Source of the DNA: Nannochloropsis oceanica
Lineage: Eukaryota > Sar > Eustigmatophyceae > Eustigmatales > Monodopsidaceae
DNA length: 64,000 nt
Assembly (NCBI GenBank): GCA_004519485.1
Contig: CP038130.1
Span: forward strand, 186,001 to 250,000
Direction of reading: 5' to 3'
How positions within the stretch are numbered: position 1 is the first letter of the stretch; every line of letters starts with the position of its first letter. Positions 10,728 to 22,260 of this stretch are shown here, in pieces. Both the position numbers and the translations under genes were made by a program. Below the pieces are notes generated by a model. It made no database searches and had not been told where the DNA came from. It saw nothing but the letters and a program-made list of their open reading frames with translations.

Positions 10728-12620
10728 ATGGTTACCGTGACAACAGTCGATGAGAACGAAGACGGACTCGACTTGATCCTCCGCGAGCTCGCCCTCCAAC
10801 CTCCATCAACAGCATCCACGACAGCACCACCGCGCACGACCACAACAAGCATGACGACAATAACCATAGCGACAACGAAGGATCGCGAAAGCATACGAAC
10901 CAGAGGGGACTGGAACGATCGGGAACAAGACTCTGTAGACAGAGAGGCTTGGCCACGGGGATCCGAAATTGATGAGACCCGTACCCTTTATTTTCAAGGA
11001 CAGCTCCGAGAATACATTCAGGACATGGCAGATTCCTTCATTTTGCAGGAAATCGAAGCTCGTCTGGCCGATAAGCCGTACAAGGAGCTTGCGAGCTACT
11101 ATGAGGGCAAATCTGAGATGGCGAAGTACACCCTGGACCATGAGGTGGGGCGAATGGCGTACCGAGTCATTGACAGCATGGCGACGGGAAATGGGGGGGC
11201 CGTGGCTGCTGATTGTGGTTTTGGTGCTCTCGAGAGTGACTGCTGCAGCCGCAGCTCTGTAGCCATCACTCCCAGACTTTCACTGTCCCCTCCTCTTCTC
11301 CTTGCCGAGAATGACCCCCCCTCCATCCGCGCCGCCTACGCCATGCACCCGCATCTCTTTTCCTGGCGCTTAGCCAATCAAAGCCTTTTCGCTGAGCTCC
11401 TTCAAGAAATACAATTCAGTTTTATTAGAGCTGATTTAGAGGTAGGCGTTGTAAGTAAAAACTCTCAATTCGTCCTCGACGTGGGAAGGGATAGGTTGAA
11501 GGGAGTATCGATGTTTTATGTCTTGCTAGCGGCAGCAGAAGAGGGACCTGTGGAGGTGGCGAGGATTGAAGGGGTGGTGTCCGTTGATGTGCAAAAAGAG
11601 TGCTGGACGCACAAATTAAGGCTCGTGAAGCTTCAGCCTGTCTTTGACGATGTCTTGAGGAAAGTGGCAGAGGCCCTAGCAAGGCATGAGGGAGATGGGC
11701 GGGGGAGGGAGGGTGGAAGGGAGGGAGGAAGATGGTGGGGGGGAACGCCGCGAGTGCCATTGGCATTTGACGGCTTGAGGGAGGCAGGGCAGGGGTTGTT
11801 GCAGGCAGTGACAACAGTGGGTAGGATGATTGAAGACGCGGCGATAGCTGCTGATGAGGAGGAGGGAGGGAGGGAGGAAAGGAGGGAAGACGGGAAGAGA
11901 GGCAATGAGAAGCTCCTAAAAACGTCCGGGACGCGGACCCACCCCAAGTGGGGGAATGGAACAGGGATGGATGCTGTAGAGGGAGGGAAGGAGGAGGGAA
12001 GGGAGAAAGGGGCCAGTGAATTTCTGAGCGGATGGCCTGATTTGATATGGGCGGAGGGGAAGTCCCCTAGTCCTACTTTTACTGTTCCTGCTGCTGCTGC
12101 TACGCCACTCGACGTTTCGGATGCGGCTGCTGCAGCATGGTCTGGTGTAGAGGGAGGAGGAGGAGGAGGAGGAGGAGGAGGAGGAGGAGGAGGAGGAGGA
12201 GGAGGAGGAGGAGGAGGAGGAGTAGGAGGGAGAGGAGGGGGAGGCCTATGGCGGTTCTTGCAATACAGCGGAGACATGCAGCCAGCACATCCCTCCTCTT
12301 CCAAGTTACACCAGCAGGAGCACCAGGAACTCCAACGGCAACAGCAGCAGCAGGAGGTGCAGCAGGAGGCGCAGCAGGAGCAGCAGCAGGAGGAGGGGGA
12401 GGAGGAGCAGCAGGAGGAGGACGAGGACAGACCGTCGTTATTCTTGGGAGGGCCGCCCTCCGGGTACTTGAAGGGGTTCATGACGGGAGTGGGAGGCTTC
12501 ATTGTGAGGGGAGTGGAGGCCGCGATGACCGAGGATGAGGGAGGGAGGGAGGGAAGGAGGAAGAGTGAGTTGGGGCTAGGTGAGCTCTTGCGACGACGGG
12601 ACGCAGCGGAAAGGGAGTGA
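10728..12620 (+). CDS. uncharacterised 630-residue protein with poly-Gly and Gln-rich regions
   Basis: I do not recognise this family. A single open frame of 630 codons starts at an ATG in good context (caccATGg). Residues about 80-160 look ordered and helical (GQLREYIQDMADSFILQEIE, then a stretch with KELASYYEGKSEMAKYTLDHEV). Residues 205-320 form a second ordered block (FSWRLANQSLFAELLQEIQF, DVGRDRLKGVSMFYVLLAA, KLQPVFDDVLRKVAEALA). The remainder is low complexity: GGRE-type runs, a pure GGA tract encoding about 25 glycines (12152-12222), and a Gln/Glu-rich segment. No signal peptide or membrane span is evident. The two ordered blocks with long disordered tails suggest a scaffold or regulatory protein, which is inference only. 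It converges with the hydrolase gene downstream. Confidence 0.6.
   Translation: MVTVTTVDENEDGLDLILRELALQPPSTASTTAPPRTTTTSMTTITIATTKDRESIRTRGDWNDREQDSVDREAWPRGSEIDETRTLYFQGQLREYIQDMADSFILQEIEARLADKPYKELASYYEGKSEMAKYTLDHEVGRMAYRVIDSMATGNGGAVAADCGFGALESDCCSRSSVAITPRLSLSPPLLLAENDPPSIRAAYAMHPHLFSWRLANQSLFAELLQEIQFSFIRADLEVGVVSKNSQFVLDVGRDRLKGVSMFYVLLAAAEEGPVEVARIEGVVSVDVQKECWTHKLRLVKLQPVFDDVLRKVAEALARHEGDGRGREGGREGGRWWGGTPRVPLAFDGLREAGQGLLQAVTTVGRMIEDAAIAADEEEGGREERREDGKRGNEKLLKTSGTRTHPKWGNGTGMDAVEGGKEEGREKGASEFLSGWPDLIWAEGKSPSPTFTVPAAAATPLDVSDAAAAAWSGVEGGGGGGGGGGGGGGGGGGGGGGGVGGRGGGGLWRFLQYSGDMQPAHPSSSKLHQQEHQELQRQQQQQEVQQEAQQEQQQEEGEEEQQEEDEDRPSLFLGGPPSGYLKGFMTGVGGFIVRGVEAAMTEDEGGREGRRKSELGLGELLRRRDAAERE
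12152..12222 (+). repeat. (GGA)n microsatellite encoding poly-Gly
   Basis: Uninterrupted GGA trinucleotides lie inside the 630-residue coding frame. The reading frame stays open on both sides. Confidence 0.85.
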
Positions 12621-12939
12621 GGGAGCGAGGAAGGGAAGGAGGGAGGGGGCGAGGCGCTGCAGTTGTACAGAAAGTAGCCCACACGGGTAGCTGCACAAGA
12701 GGGAAGAGAAAAAAGATGAAAATGAATGCAGCAAACGACTCGCTCGAGATGCTCTTCCTCGCATGGCCAGGGCGAGAGAAGCCTGGTTAGCTGTAGGTGT
12801 GTTTTGCTTCAGATACGCCCTTTGCCACCCCACATTGTTTTAATTCATTTATCGTGTAATATTTCAACTGCCACTCTCTCTCCCTGTCTATCTATCTATC
12901 TATCTATCTACCTACCTATCTACCTATATACCTATCTAC
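12621..12939. repeat. convergent 3' flanks with (TCTA)n tract
   Basis: Non-coding gap between two convergent genes. Bases about 12889-12943 are an imperfect tetranucleotide run (TCTA with CCTA/TATA variants), a repeat class different from the intronic GGGA/TCCC. Confidence 0.7.
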
Positions 12940-14658
12940 CTATGGCCTATGTACCCGCTCCAACTCGTCCTCCTCTTCCTCCGTGCCCCTCTCCCCCCCT
13001 CCTCCCCCCCCTCCCCCGCTCCCCCCCCCTCCATCCTTTTTCGTACACCGCGCATTCAACCAATCCACAATATCCCCCCACACTCTTTCCTTTCCTCCCT
13101 CCCTCCCTCCCTCCCCCCCTCCCTCCCCCAACAAACAATGAGACATACCCGGATATACCACCATGTCCTTGTCCAGACTTTTGCTTCGCTCATATAGTTC
13201 CCGCGCCACCCGCCCTCCCTCCCTCCCTCCCTCCCTGCCTCCCCCCCTCCCTCCATGGAATTGATCCTCCTCCCCTTGCAATATCAGGATCGGTGCCGTC
13301 AGCTCTTCAAACGTGCATACGGAGGGCGGGGGAGGGGGATCGAGGGAGGAGGGGGTCGGTGCGTGGAGGTAGACCTCGTCCAAGGTCGACAGGGTGTGCA
13401 GGAGGGTGGAGACGCGCATGCCATGCTGCTTGATGAAAAAGGGGTTCTCGAGGACCTCTTGGCGAGTGACGGACTCCGGGAGGAGGTCAAGGTAGAGCTG
13501 ACCCCAGGGCACGAGGGGCGCTTTGCCCAGCCGATGCTCGAAGCGACGCAGGAGACTGCGGAGGGAGGGAGGGAGGGAGGGAGGGAGGGAGGGAGGGAGG
13601 GAAAGGTGGGTCGGTGAGTACATTCGTGCTTCATTATGAGTTTCACAGACTAATCCCAATACATTTTTTCCCTCCCTCCCTCCTTCCCGCCCTCCCTCCC
13701 GCCCTCAGTACCTGATCACCCATTTGGGAGGTCTCAATCGCGGTGGGAACGCCAGTGTAGGGGAGAGCATGATCACTCCGTCCCAGTACCTGCCCCCTTG
13801 CATCAGATAGGTCTTGTAGGCTAGTGCCGCCCCTAGCCCTTCCCCCAGGAGGAAGCACGGCGTGGCGGCGTATCCGAGGGAGAGGGCGCCAAACTGATCG
13901 CACAGGTCGGCAACGGCATGGGCTATGTGCAGCTGACCGCGCAAACCGTCGCTGCGCCCGTGTCCCTCCAAATCGATTGATACAACGCCATAGCCCTACA
14001 AAAGAAGGGGGAAGGGAGGGAGGGATGAAGGGAGGGAAGGAGAGAGGGTAAGAAAATGAGACGAGGCAAAAAATGGATCCAACAACAGAATCTCAAAATA
14101 TCCTCCCCCCATTCCCTCCCCCCCCCCTCTTTCTCTCTCTCCAACCTGCTGGCAAAGTACTACGGCCAGATCCCTTAAGAACCAGGAGGAGTGATCACCG
14201 TAATCGTGCACCATGAATACTACGCCTTTCAGTGTCTCGTTGTTCAAGGACGGTGGGTGATACGTTTGTTGATAAAGGGCTTGGCCGCGCCGCGAGACGA
14301 GAAAGCGATCTGAATGCTGTACGTCCAGGGGTAGTGAGGCGGCGGAACAGCGCTTGTGCGGGAGAGGGTAGAGACGACGATCATCGCCGTATGTGGTGGA
14401 GGGCTCGGTGAGAGGGGAGGAGGAGGAGGAGGAAGAGGAGGAAGAGGGAGGCATGGGGAGGGAGGAGGAGCCAGTGATGGTCGAAGTATTTATTCTCGCG
14501 GAGGCGAAGGCTGAAAAGGAGGGCGTGACGACCCGGAAGGAGGCGTGCGAGGAGGCGGCGGCTGTGAGAAGGAGGGGATGTGATGCTAGTGATGACGATG
14601 CTGGTGCCCTCCGCCACGCCCCTCCGGCTCTAGCCGCCGACCGATAGAACTGCTGCAT
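12940..14658 (-). CDS. monoacylglycerol-lipase-like alpha/beta hydrolase lacking the nucleophile Ser
   Basis: Hydrolase_4/MGL-like fold in three coding exons: 14658-14146, 13995-13712 and 13555-12940. The N-terminus is long, Ala/Ser-rich and basic (possible organelle presequence). Core landmarks are VVFMVHDYGDHSSWF (oxyanion region), SIDLEGHGRSDGLRG, then PCFLLGEGLGAALAY where the family has GxSxG (GHSMGG or GESMGG): the nucleophile position is Gly (codon GGG). The charge-relay Asp (ILQGEEDQFHG) and His (YPGMSHCLLGE) are still present, as is DIVDWLN at the end. The frame is otherwise intact, so this may be a non-catalytic pseudoenzyme or use other chemistry. In-frame GGRE runs near 13200-13250 and 13100 and a poly-Gly tail come from GGGA-type DNA and could be coding or unrecognised introns. 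Confidence 0.8.
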
Positions 14659-15410
14659 GGTCCCGGCTGCTCCAAATATCGAAGCCTGAGCATGTAGAAT
14701 GTATTATGGATAGGTTTATCGTCGGTACGTGACGCACTGATGAGAGTGATGGAATGGAGAGGTTGTGTGGAACAAGTAGCAAGCAGGCAGACGGTTGTGG
14801 GTTGAAGGAGAGCGGTTGCTTGTCGGTCGAGACTGCAGGCGTAGAGCACACCAAAACCGAAGCAAATGATGTGCAAGTTGTGTCAGCCAGCATCCTCGTG
14901 CTCGTATCATTGTCGTGGACAAACGCGCGGACCTGCCACTTGACCACCGATGGTGGAGCCCCTGGTGCTTGGTATGAGAAACGCAACACTTCTTCCCCAC
15001 TTTTTGTGGGGAGCGAGTGGATCTCCCTGCTTTTCTCTTGGTCTTGCACACACACACCGCGGCTTAACAGGCCTGGTTGACCACCATGCCCCGCAGGCCT
15101 TTCCCTAAAAACAAGCCAGTGATATCTTACAGTTAAACGCAGGCCGGCGAACATGCAGCGACTGCTGGTGGGACGAAAATTAGTGATCGAGCAGCCAGTC
15201 AGACGCCTCCGGAGGGCGCCTTGGGAGTACAGGAGATACTTCACCACTGTCCCCAGCATGACTCATCCTCTCTTTCCAACGTTGCCTCTTTATGTACACG
15301 GACAGGAAGACCACCAGCAGCCCACCTGCGCCATCATCGTCGTCGCCGTTGGGTCTGTCGCGTTTGGGATCATTTTCTTGCCTCGTCCCCGCACCAGCAA
15401 GAATAATATA
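14659..15410. other. divergent intergenic region between hydrolase and GLDC
   Basis: Probable bidirectional promoter. It also contains an ATG at 15153 that reads in frame into the GLDC first exon. The extension would begin with an Arg-rich segment ending RRYFTT (mitochondrial-presequence-like) and include a hydrophobic stretch (CAIIVVAVGSVAFGIIFLP). It is unresolved whether this is a longer GLDC N-terminus or a separate tiny gene. Confidence 0.4.
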
Positions 15411-18400
15411 ATGCTTGCCCGGCGAGTGCTTTCCCAGGTACGAAAAAGTCGTGAGCATCCGACCAATTTCTGCGCAACCAAACGAATGGAACATAGGGTA
15501 TCTTTATAAAAGCAATTCTTAACCTCACCACAGGCGGTCGTCCGCCACAGTGCGGCCGTGGCCGTGGCATCAGGGCGCGGCACCGCCAACAGCAGCCGCT
15601 TGGTCACCCTCAAGGTAAGTAATAATGAGTGTATAGCGGCATTTGGTTCTGTGTGTGCGTATGAAAGCTGCCCGTGGACGTGACATTTTCATTCTGAGAA
15701 CATTGTTGAAAGCGGACACTGCCCGTGGTGCATTTCCCTGAATTTGACAAAACTTGACTTGAATTGAAGCGACTCGTTCCGTCATCTTACGACGGTGCAC
15801 CTCCCCCGCTCCCTCCCTCTCTCCCTTTTCCCTTTGAATCACCTTACTGCTCTCATCAAACATTGAAATATGGCTGTACCTCGGTAGAACCATCCCTCCT
15901 TGACGAAGCTTCTCACCTTCTCTTCATCCCTCCCTCCCTCCCTCGCTCGCTCCCTCCCCTCCTTCAGTCCCTCCCCCTTTTCCAACCCCCGCGTTCTTCC
16001 ACTTTCTCCACCGCCGCCGCCACCTCCTCGCGCATCGGGGCCAGCGTCTTGACGCCCACGGACCAATTTGCACGCCGTCACATTGGCCCGTCTCTGGAGG
16101 AGGAAGAGACGATGTTGCGTACATGTGGGTTTAAGGATTTGGAGGAGATGACCGATGCAGCCGTTCCGAAGCATATCCGCCTCCATGGGCCCGTGGAGCT
16201 GGAGCCAGCCAAGAGTGAGAGTGAAGCCTTGAGGGAGCTCAAGGCCATCGCGGGGAAGAACAAGGTGCTGAAGAGTTTGATCGGCATGGGCTACTATGAG
16301 ACGGGTGAGGAGGGAGGGAAGGAGGGAGGGAGGGGAAGAAAGATCGTCCGCAATGAAATTTGACTTTATGCTGAAACGATTGGTCAACAATTCGATCCCT
16401 TATTTCGGGTATTTCTCGTCCCTCTTCTTCATTACCCTACAACTTGACGCCTCATCCTCCCTCCCTCCCTCCCCCCCTTCCTTTCTCCTTTCCCCGCAGC
16501 CACGCCGGGCGTGATTCTGCGCAACCTGCTGGAGAATCCGGGGTGGTACACGGCCTACACTCCCTACCAAGCCGAAATTTCCCAGGGTCGGCTGGAGAGC
16601 CTCTTGAACTTTCAGACGATGGTGGCGGATCTGACGGGTCAGGAGGGAGGGAGGGAGGAAGGGAGGGAAGAGGGAGTCAGATGCTGCCAACGGACCACAA
16701 TTTCTTGAAGCTTCTGTCTGCCTGGCCTCGGGCGCGGCCCGCTGCGCTCTGTCCCTCACCCACCCATGTTCACCCTCCCTCCCTCCCTCCCTCCCTCCCT
16801 CCCTCCCTCCCTCCCTCCCTCCCTCCCTCCCTCCCTCCCTTCCTCCCTCCCCTCAGGCATGGCCATGTCCAATGCCTCCCTTCTCGACGAGGCGACCGCC
16901 GCCGCCGAGGCCATGAGCATGTGCTACTCGCTCAAAAACCAGAAGCGGAAGAAGTTTTTCGTCTCCTCCGACGCCAACCCCCAGAATATTGGTGCGTGCC
17001 TACCCTCCCCCCCTCCCTCCCTCCGTCCCTCCGTCCGTCCCTCCGTCCCTCCCTCCCTCTATGCAGGACTTGGAAAGTTTTCACTCTAATTCCGACTATG
17101 GTCCTCTCCCTCCCTCCCTCCCTCCCTCCCTCCCTCCCTCCCTCCCTCCCCCGGGCTCGAATCCACGCCGAGGGACCACCGCACGGTACTGTCAACCTCC
17201 CACCTCACCCCTCCCTCCCCCCCTCCCTCCCCCCCTTCCTCCCCCCAGGCCTGCTCCAGACCCGCGGCAAGCCCATCGGCATAGAGGTAGTGGTGGGGGA
17301 CTACCGCACCGTGGACTTCACTTCAAAGGAATTTTGCGGCGCCCTGATCCAGTATCCCAACACATACGGGAGGGTAGGGAGGGAGGGAGGGAGGGAGGGA
17401 GGGGAAGAGGAAGGGGTTATCAAAGCTCTCTGCTCTCAGACTTGTTGTGGGGAAAGGACTCTCCCTCCTCATCCCACCCCCCCCTCTCCATCTTCTCTCC
17501 TTCCTCCCTCCCTCCCGCCCGCCCTCTCCAGGTGGACGCTTACGACGAGTTTGTCCAGCGGGCGCATGCATCTGACGTCCTCGTCGTCGCCGCCACAGAC
17601 CTCATGGCGCTCACCACCATCCGCAGCCCTGGTAAGGAGCTACCCCCCCCCTCCCTCCCCCCCCTCCCTCCTTCCTTCCCTTCCCTCCCTTCCCCCCTCC
17701 CCTTTCTCCCTCCTCCAATCGTCCCTCCCTCTTCCCTTCCCTCCTCCTCCCCAATCGGCTACTTCAACGCTCAACCCCCTCCCTCCCTCCCTCCCTCCCT
17801 CCCTTCCCCCCAGGGGACTTCGGCGTCGACGTTTGCGTTGGTTCCGCCCAGCGTTTCGGTGTGCCCATGGCTTATGGGGGCCCCCACGCCGCCTTTATGG
17901 CCAGCAAGGCCGCGTATTCGCGCAAAATGGCTGGTAGGGGCAACAATACAGGAGGGAGGGAGGGAGGGAGGGAGGGAGGGAGTGTGGGAGGGAAGATGTT
18001 GTAGGTAAATTCAACAAGGTGGGCATAGCGACTTACTCACACGTGCATCTCGTGGCGCATGTCCCTATCAGCACATGGCATTAACTCAACATCCTTCCTC
18101 CCTCCTAGGACGCATCATCGGCGTCTCGGTCGACTCCCGTGGAAAGCCGGCGCTGCGTATGGCCATGCAGACCCGGGAGCAGCACATTCGGCGGGATAAA
18201 GCCACCAGCAACATCTGCACGGCCCAAGCACTCCTGGCCAATATGGCGGCGGTAAGCTCCTCCCTCCCTCTCTCCTTCCCTTCCTTTCTCCCGTCCTTCC
18301 TTCTTTCCCCCTTCACCCTTTTTTAAATTTAAATATTTCCTCCCTCCCTCCCCCCTCCCTCCCTCCCTCATATCCTCCCTTCCTGCCTCTCTCCTCCAAC

Positions 18401-21400
18401 CTTACCAACTTCACGCCATGACCCCCTCTCCCTCCCTCCCTCCCTCCCTCCCTCCCTCCCTCGCCCCAGTCCTACGGCGTCTACCATGGCCCCGAAGGGC
18501 TTAAAAAAATCGCCGCGCGCATCCACGGGCTCGCCTGTATCACCGCCACGGCTCTCTCCTCCGCGGGCTTTGCGGTGGACCCGGCACCGTTTTTCGACAC
18601 CATTAAAGTGGATGTGGCAAGCAAGGGCCTGACGGCGCAGCAGGTGGCCGAGGCGGCGGTGGAGGAGGGGTTGAACATCCGGGTAATTGACGAGACGCAC
18701 GTAGGGCTGGCGTTTGGGGAGACGTTGACCAAGGCGGATGTGGAGGGCTTACTGCGTGCCTTTGGAGTGAGGGGTGTGGATGTGGAGGCGGTGGCGGAGG
18801 AGGCAGTGAGTCCCCTCCCGGCGGAAATGGCGCGAAAGACGGAGTTCATGACGCACCCCGTGTTCCGGTCTCACCAGAGCGAGACGCAGGTAGGGAGGGA
18901 GGAAGGGAGGGAGGGAAAGAGGGAGGGACGGGTGATCATGGCATGAAGGGCTCGATGTGGGTCGCTGATCGTTGGCCCATCAATTCATGCACCCCCTCCC
19001 TCCCTCCCTCCCTCCCTCCCTCCCTCCTTCCCAGATGCTCCGGTATTTGAAAAAGCTGGAGAACAAGGACCTCTCGCTCAATACCTCCATGATCTCCCTC
19101 GGCTCCTGCACCATGAAGCTCAATGCGGTGCGTCCCTCCCCCCCTCCCCCCCTCCCTCCCTCCCTCCCTCCCGTTTCCTCTCTGCTTTGGGTCTCACCCT
19201 CCCTTCCTGCCCTCCCTATCTCCCTTCCTGCCCTCCCTCCCTCTCTTCCTGCCCCTCTCTTCCTCCCTTCCTGCCCTCTTCCCCCTCTCTCCCTGCCCTC
19301 CTCCCTCCCTCTCAGACCGCCGAGATGCTGCCCGTTACTTGGCCCGAGTTTGCCAACATCCACCCTTTCGCCCCCACCGACCAAGCCCTCGGGTAGGTGC
19401 CCTCCCTCCCTCCCTCCCTCCCTCTATCGTCCCCTCCCTCCCAGCCCTCCCTCCCCCCCCCCGCTCCCTCCCTCGTGCATGGTTCGGATGTTGCCCAACC
19501 CCCTCCCTCCCTCCCTCCCTCCCTCTTCCTCCCTCCCTCCCTCACTCCCTCCCTCCCTCACTCCCTCCCTCCCTCCCTCCCTCCCTCACTCCCTCCCTCC
19601 CTCCCTCCCTCCCTCCCTCCCTCCCTCCCTTACCCAGGTACAAGGAAATGATCGATTCCCTTCACAAGGACCTCGCGGCCATCACGGGGTTTGCCGCTGT
19701 TTCCTCACAGCCCAACTCGGGTAAAAAAAGAGGGGAGGGAAAGAGGGAGGGAGGGAGGAGGGAGAGAAGGAGGGCGGGAGGTAGGGAGGGAGGGAGAGAA
19801 GAATGGAAGAACACAGAAGGACGTACATGATGATTTGCCCTCTCCCTTGGAATTCGCTTTCATCTGATATCCGAGGGAAACTTACACACGTGACTAACCC
19901 TCCCCTCCCTCCCTCCCTCCCTCCCTCCCTCCCTCCCTCCCTCCCTCCCTTTCTCTCTCCCTCCCTCCCTCCCTCCCTCCCCATCACACAAGGCGCCCAA
20001 GGGGAGTTCGCCGGCTTGCTCTGCATCCGTCACTACCACGAGAGTCGAGGAGACTCTCACCGTAATATCTGCCTCATCCCCGTATCGGCTCATGGCACGA
20101 ATCCGGCCAGTGCCGTTATGTGCGGCTACAAAGTGGTGGTGGTGGCGAGCGACGATAAGGTGAGGGAGGGAAGGAGGGAGGGAGGGAGGGACTCTCTTGG
20201 CATCTCCGTAAGAGAAGGGTGCATAAAAAGGATAAGGAGTAGAAATGGAGGGAAAGGGTGAAAGGAGGGAGAGAGGGAGGGAGGGAGGGAAGGAGGGAGG
20301 AGGAGGAAGATGCGTGGTGCGACCTCTCTCTTCTTGCCTTCTGGGTCCCCAAAATGATTTCCCACCCACCTTTCTTCCCTCCCTCCCTCCCTCCCTCCCT
20401 CCCTCCCTCCCTCCCTCCCTCCCTCCCTCCCCCCAGGGGAACATCGACATGAGCGACTTGAAGGCCAAGGCGGAGCAACACAAGAACAATCTCGCGGCCC
20501 TCATGGTGACTTACCCCTCCACCTACGGCGTCTTCGAGGACGGGATCATCGACATCATCGACACGGTCCACACCAATGGGGGGTAGGTGCTCTCCCTCCC
20601 CTCCCTCCCGCCCTCTCTCCCTCCCTCCCCTCCTCTCTCCTTCCCTCCAGGTAACAAGGGCGCCAGCAAGGGCATTCAATAGGCCCTAACCCTCCGTCCC
20701 TCCGTCCCTCCGTCCCTCCCTCCCTCCCTCCCTCCCTACCCAGACAAGTCTACATGGATGGCGCCAACATGAACGCCCAGGTGGCCCTCACCTCCCCCGC
20801 GCGTATCGGGGCTGATGTCTGCCATCTTAACCTCCACAAGACTTTCTGCATTCCCCATGGCGGCGGTGGCCCGGGTGTAGGCACCATCGGTACGTCCCCT
20901 TCCTCCTTCCCTCCCTCCTTTCTTCCCTCTCTCCTTCCTCCCCTTCCTACGCCCCTTCCTGCTCGGCGAGGCGAGTGATACGGGACTCAGCGACCCCACG
21001 ACACCACCCCATAACCCTCCCTCCCTCCCTCCCTCCCTCCCTCCCTCCCTCCACCAGGCGTGGCGAAGCACCTGGCTCCCTTCCTCCCCGGACACCCCGT
21101 GCAGGCCGTAGGTGGGGAGGGCATTAATGTCAAGGAAAAGGCCGACACTCCTGTCTCTGCCGCCCCCTATGGCAGTGCCGCCATCCTCCCCATCTCGTGG
21201 ATGTACATTAAGATGATGGGCGAGCCGGGCTTGAAGAAGGTACGCCCTTTCCCCCCTCCCTCCCTCCCTCCCTCCTTCTTGCCATTTTAATACCCTCCCT
21301 CGAACGATGCCTTCCCTCCCTCCCGCCTTCCCTCCCTCCCTCCCTCCCTCCCTCCCTCCCCAGGCCACCCAAATCGCCATCTTGAACGCCAACTACATGG

Positions 21401-22260
21401 CCAAGCGTCTTGAGGCTCATTATCCTATCCTGTACCGAGGGAGCAACGGCCAGTGCGCGCACGAGTTCATCATCGACTTGCGTCCATTCAAGCAATTCGG
21501 GGTGACGGAAGAGGTCTGTTGGAAGGGAGGGATGAAGGGAGGGAGGGAGGGAGGGAGGGAGGGAGGGAGAGCTTAGAGACGGAGGCACACTGTAGCTTGT
21601 CATGTCATACTGTGTACTCAACCCACCCACCCACCCTCCCTCCCTCCCTCCCTCCCTCCCTCCCTCCCTCCCTCCTAGGACGTGGCCAAGCGCTTGCAAG
21701 ACTACGGCTTCCACTCCCCCACCATGTCCTGGCCCGTCTCCGGCACCCTGATGGTGGAGCCGACCGAGAGCGAGGATAAAGGCGAACTCGACCGGCTGTG
21801 TGACGCCCTGATTGCCATCCGGTGAGTGACTCCATATCCTCCCCCTCCCACTCCTCCCTCCTCCGCCTTCCCCGCTCTCCCTCCCTGCCTGCCCTCCCTC
21901 CCTGCCTACCCTCCATCTCCTTTCACTCACCTCTCCCGTCCCACCTTCCTCCGCCCCCCCCCCTCCCTCCCTCCCCCCAGCGGTGAGATCGACGCCATCG
22001 CCGCGGGCAAGCTCCCTGTCGACGACTCCCCCCTCCGCAATGCCCCCCACACGATTGACACCATCCTTTCCGCCACGTGGGACCGCCCGTACACGAGGGA
22101 GGCGGCTTGCTACCCCGCCCCCTGGGTTAAGGCGAATAAATTCTGGCCTTCGGTAGGACGCTTGGACAACGTACACGGTGACCGGAATCTGATTTGCTCG
22201 TGCCCGCCGATGGAGACGTATCAGGAGGACGAGGACGAGAACAAGAAGCAGGTGGCGTAG
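15411..22260 (+). CDS. GLDC: glycine dehydrogenase (decarboxylating), P-protein of the glycine cleavage system
   Basis: PLP enzyme that decarboxylates glycine and passes aminomethyl to the H-protein lipoyl arm in the mitochondrion, a key step of photorespiration and one-carbon supply. Twenty exons with consistent phases: 15411-15437, 15534-15614, 15968-16304, 16500-16637, 16857-16991, 17249-17373, 17532-17631, 17814-17933, 18109-18251, 18470-18889, 19035-19127, 19316-19392, 19638-19720, 19993-20159, 20437-20582, 20744-20889, 21058-21239, 21364-21513, 21679-21821, 21981-22260. The start MLARRVLSQ plus the next two exons give a basic, Ser/Ala-rich mitochondrial presequence. Both halves of the homodimer-like fold are present: [41 protein letters not shown], and the PLP lysine in [19 protein letters not shown]. 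The protein is full length, ending in an acidic Glu/Asp/Lys tail. Most introns end in TCCC runs and about eight start with GGGA runs. Confidence 0.96.
16769..16852 (+). repeat. (CCCT)n run directly upstream of a GLDC 3' splice site
   Basis: This is one of the longest and purest examples of the intronic repeat. It serves as the polypyrimidine tract before the acceptor AG at 16855-16856. The same intron opens with a GGGA run just after its donor at 16638, so the two ends are complementary. Confidence 0.9.
19504..19630 (+). repeat. (CCCT)n with CTCA variants, GLDC intron
   Basis: Long TCCC array punctuated by periodic ctcactccct variants, ending at the acceptor for the exon beginning 19638. The variant units recur, suggesting expansion of a longer compound unit. 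Confidence 0.85.

Noticed and set aside
11633-12682. Minus-strand Pro/Ser-rich frame opposite the 630-residue protein
   Set aside because: Complement of GGA and GGGA tracts; no ordered segment, whereas the plus strand has ordered blocks and an ATG in good context.
16444-18008. Very long plus-strand open frames with [10 protein letters not shown] composition across GLDC introns
   Set aside because: They are read-through of stop-free TCCC repeats. The true exons lie in them in different frames with good splice sites.
19400-19640. Regularly spaced repeats resembling a CRISPR array
   Set aside because: The units are CCCT microsatellite with CTCA variants and no unique spacers; the context is a eukaryotic intron.
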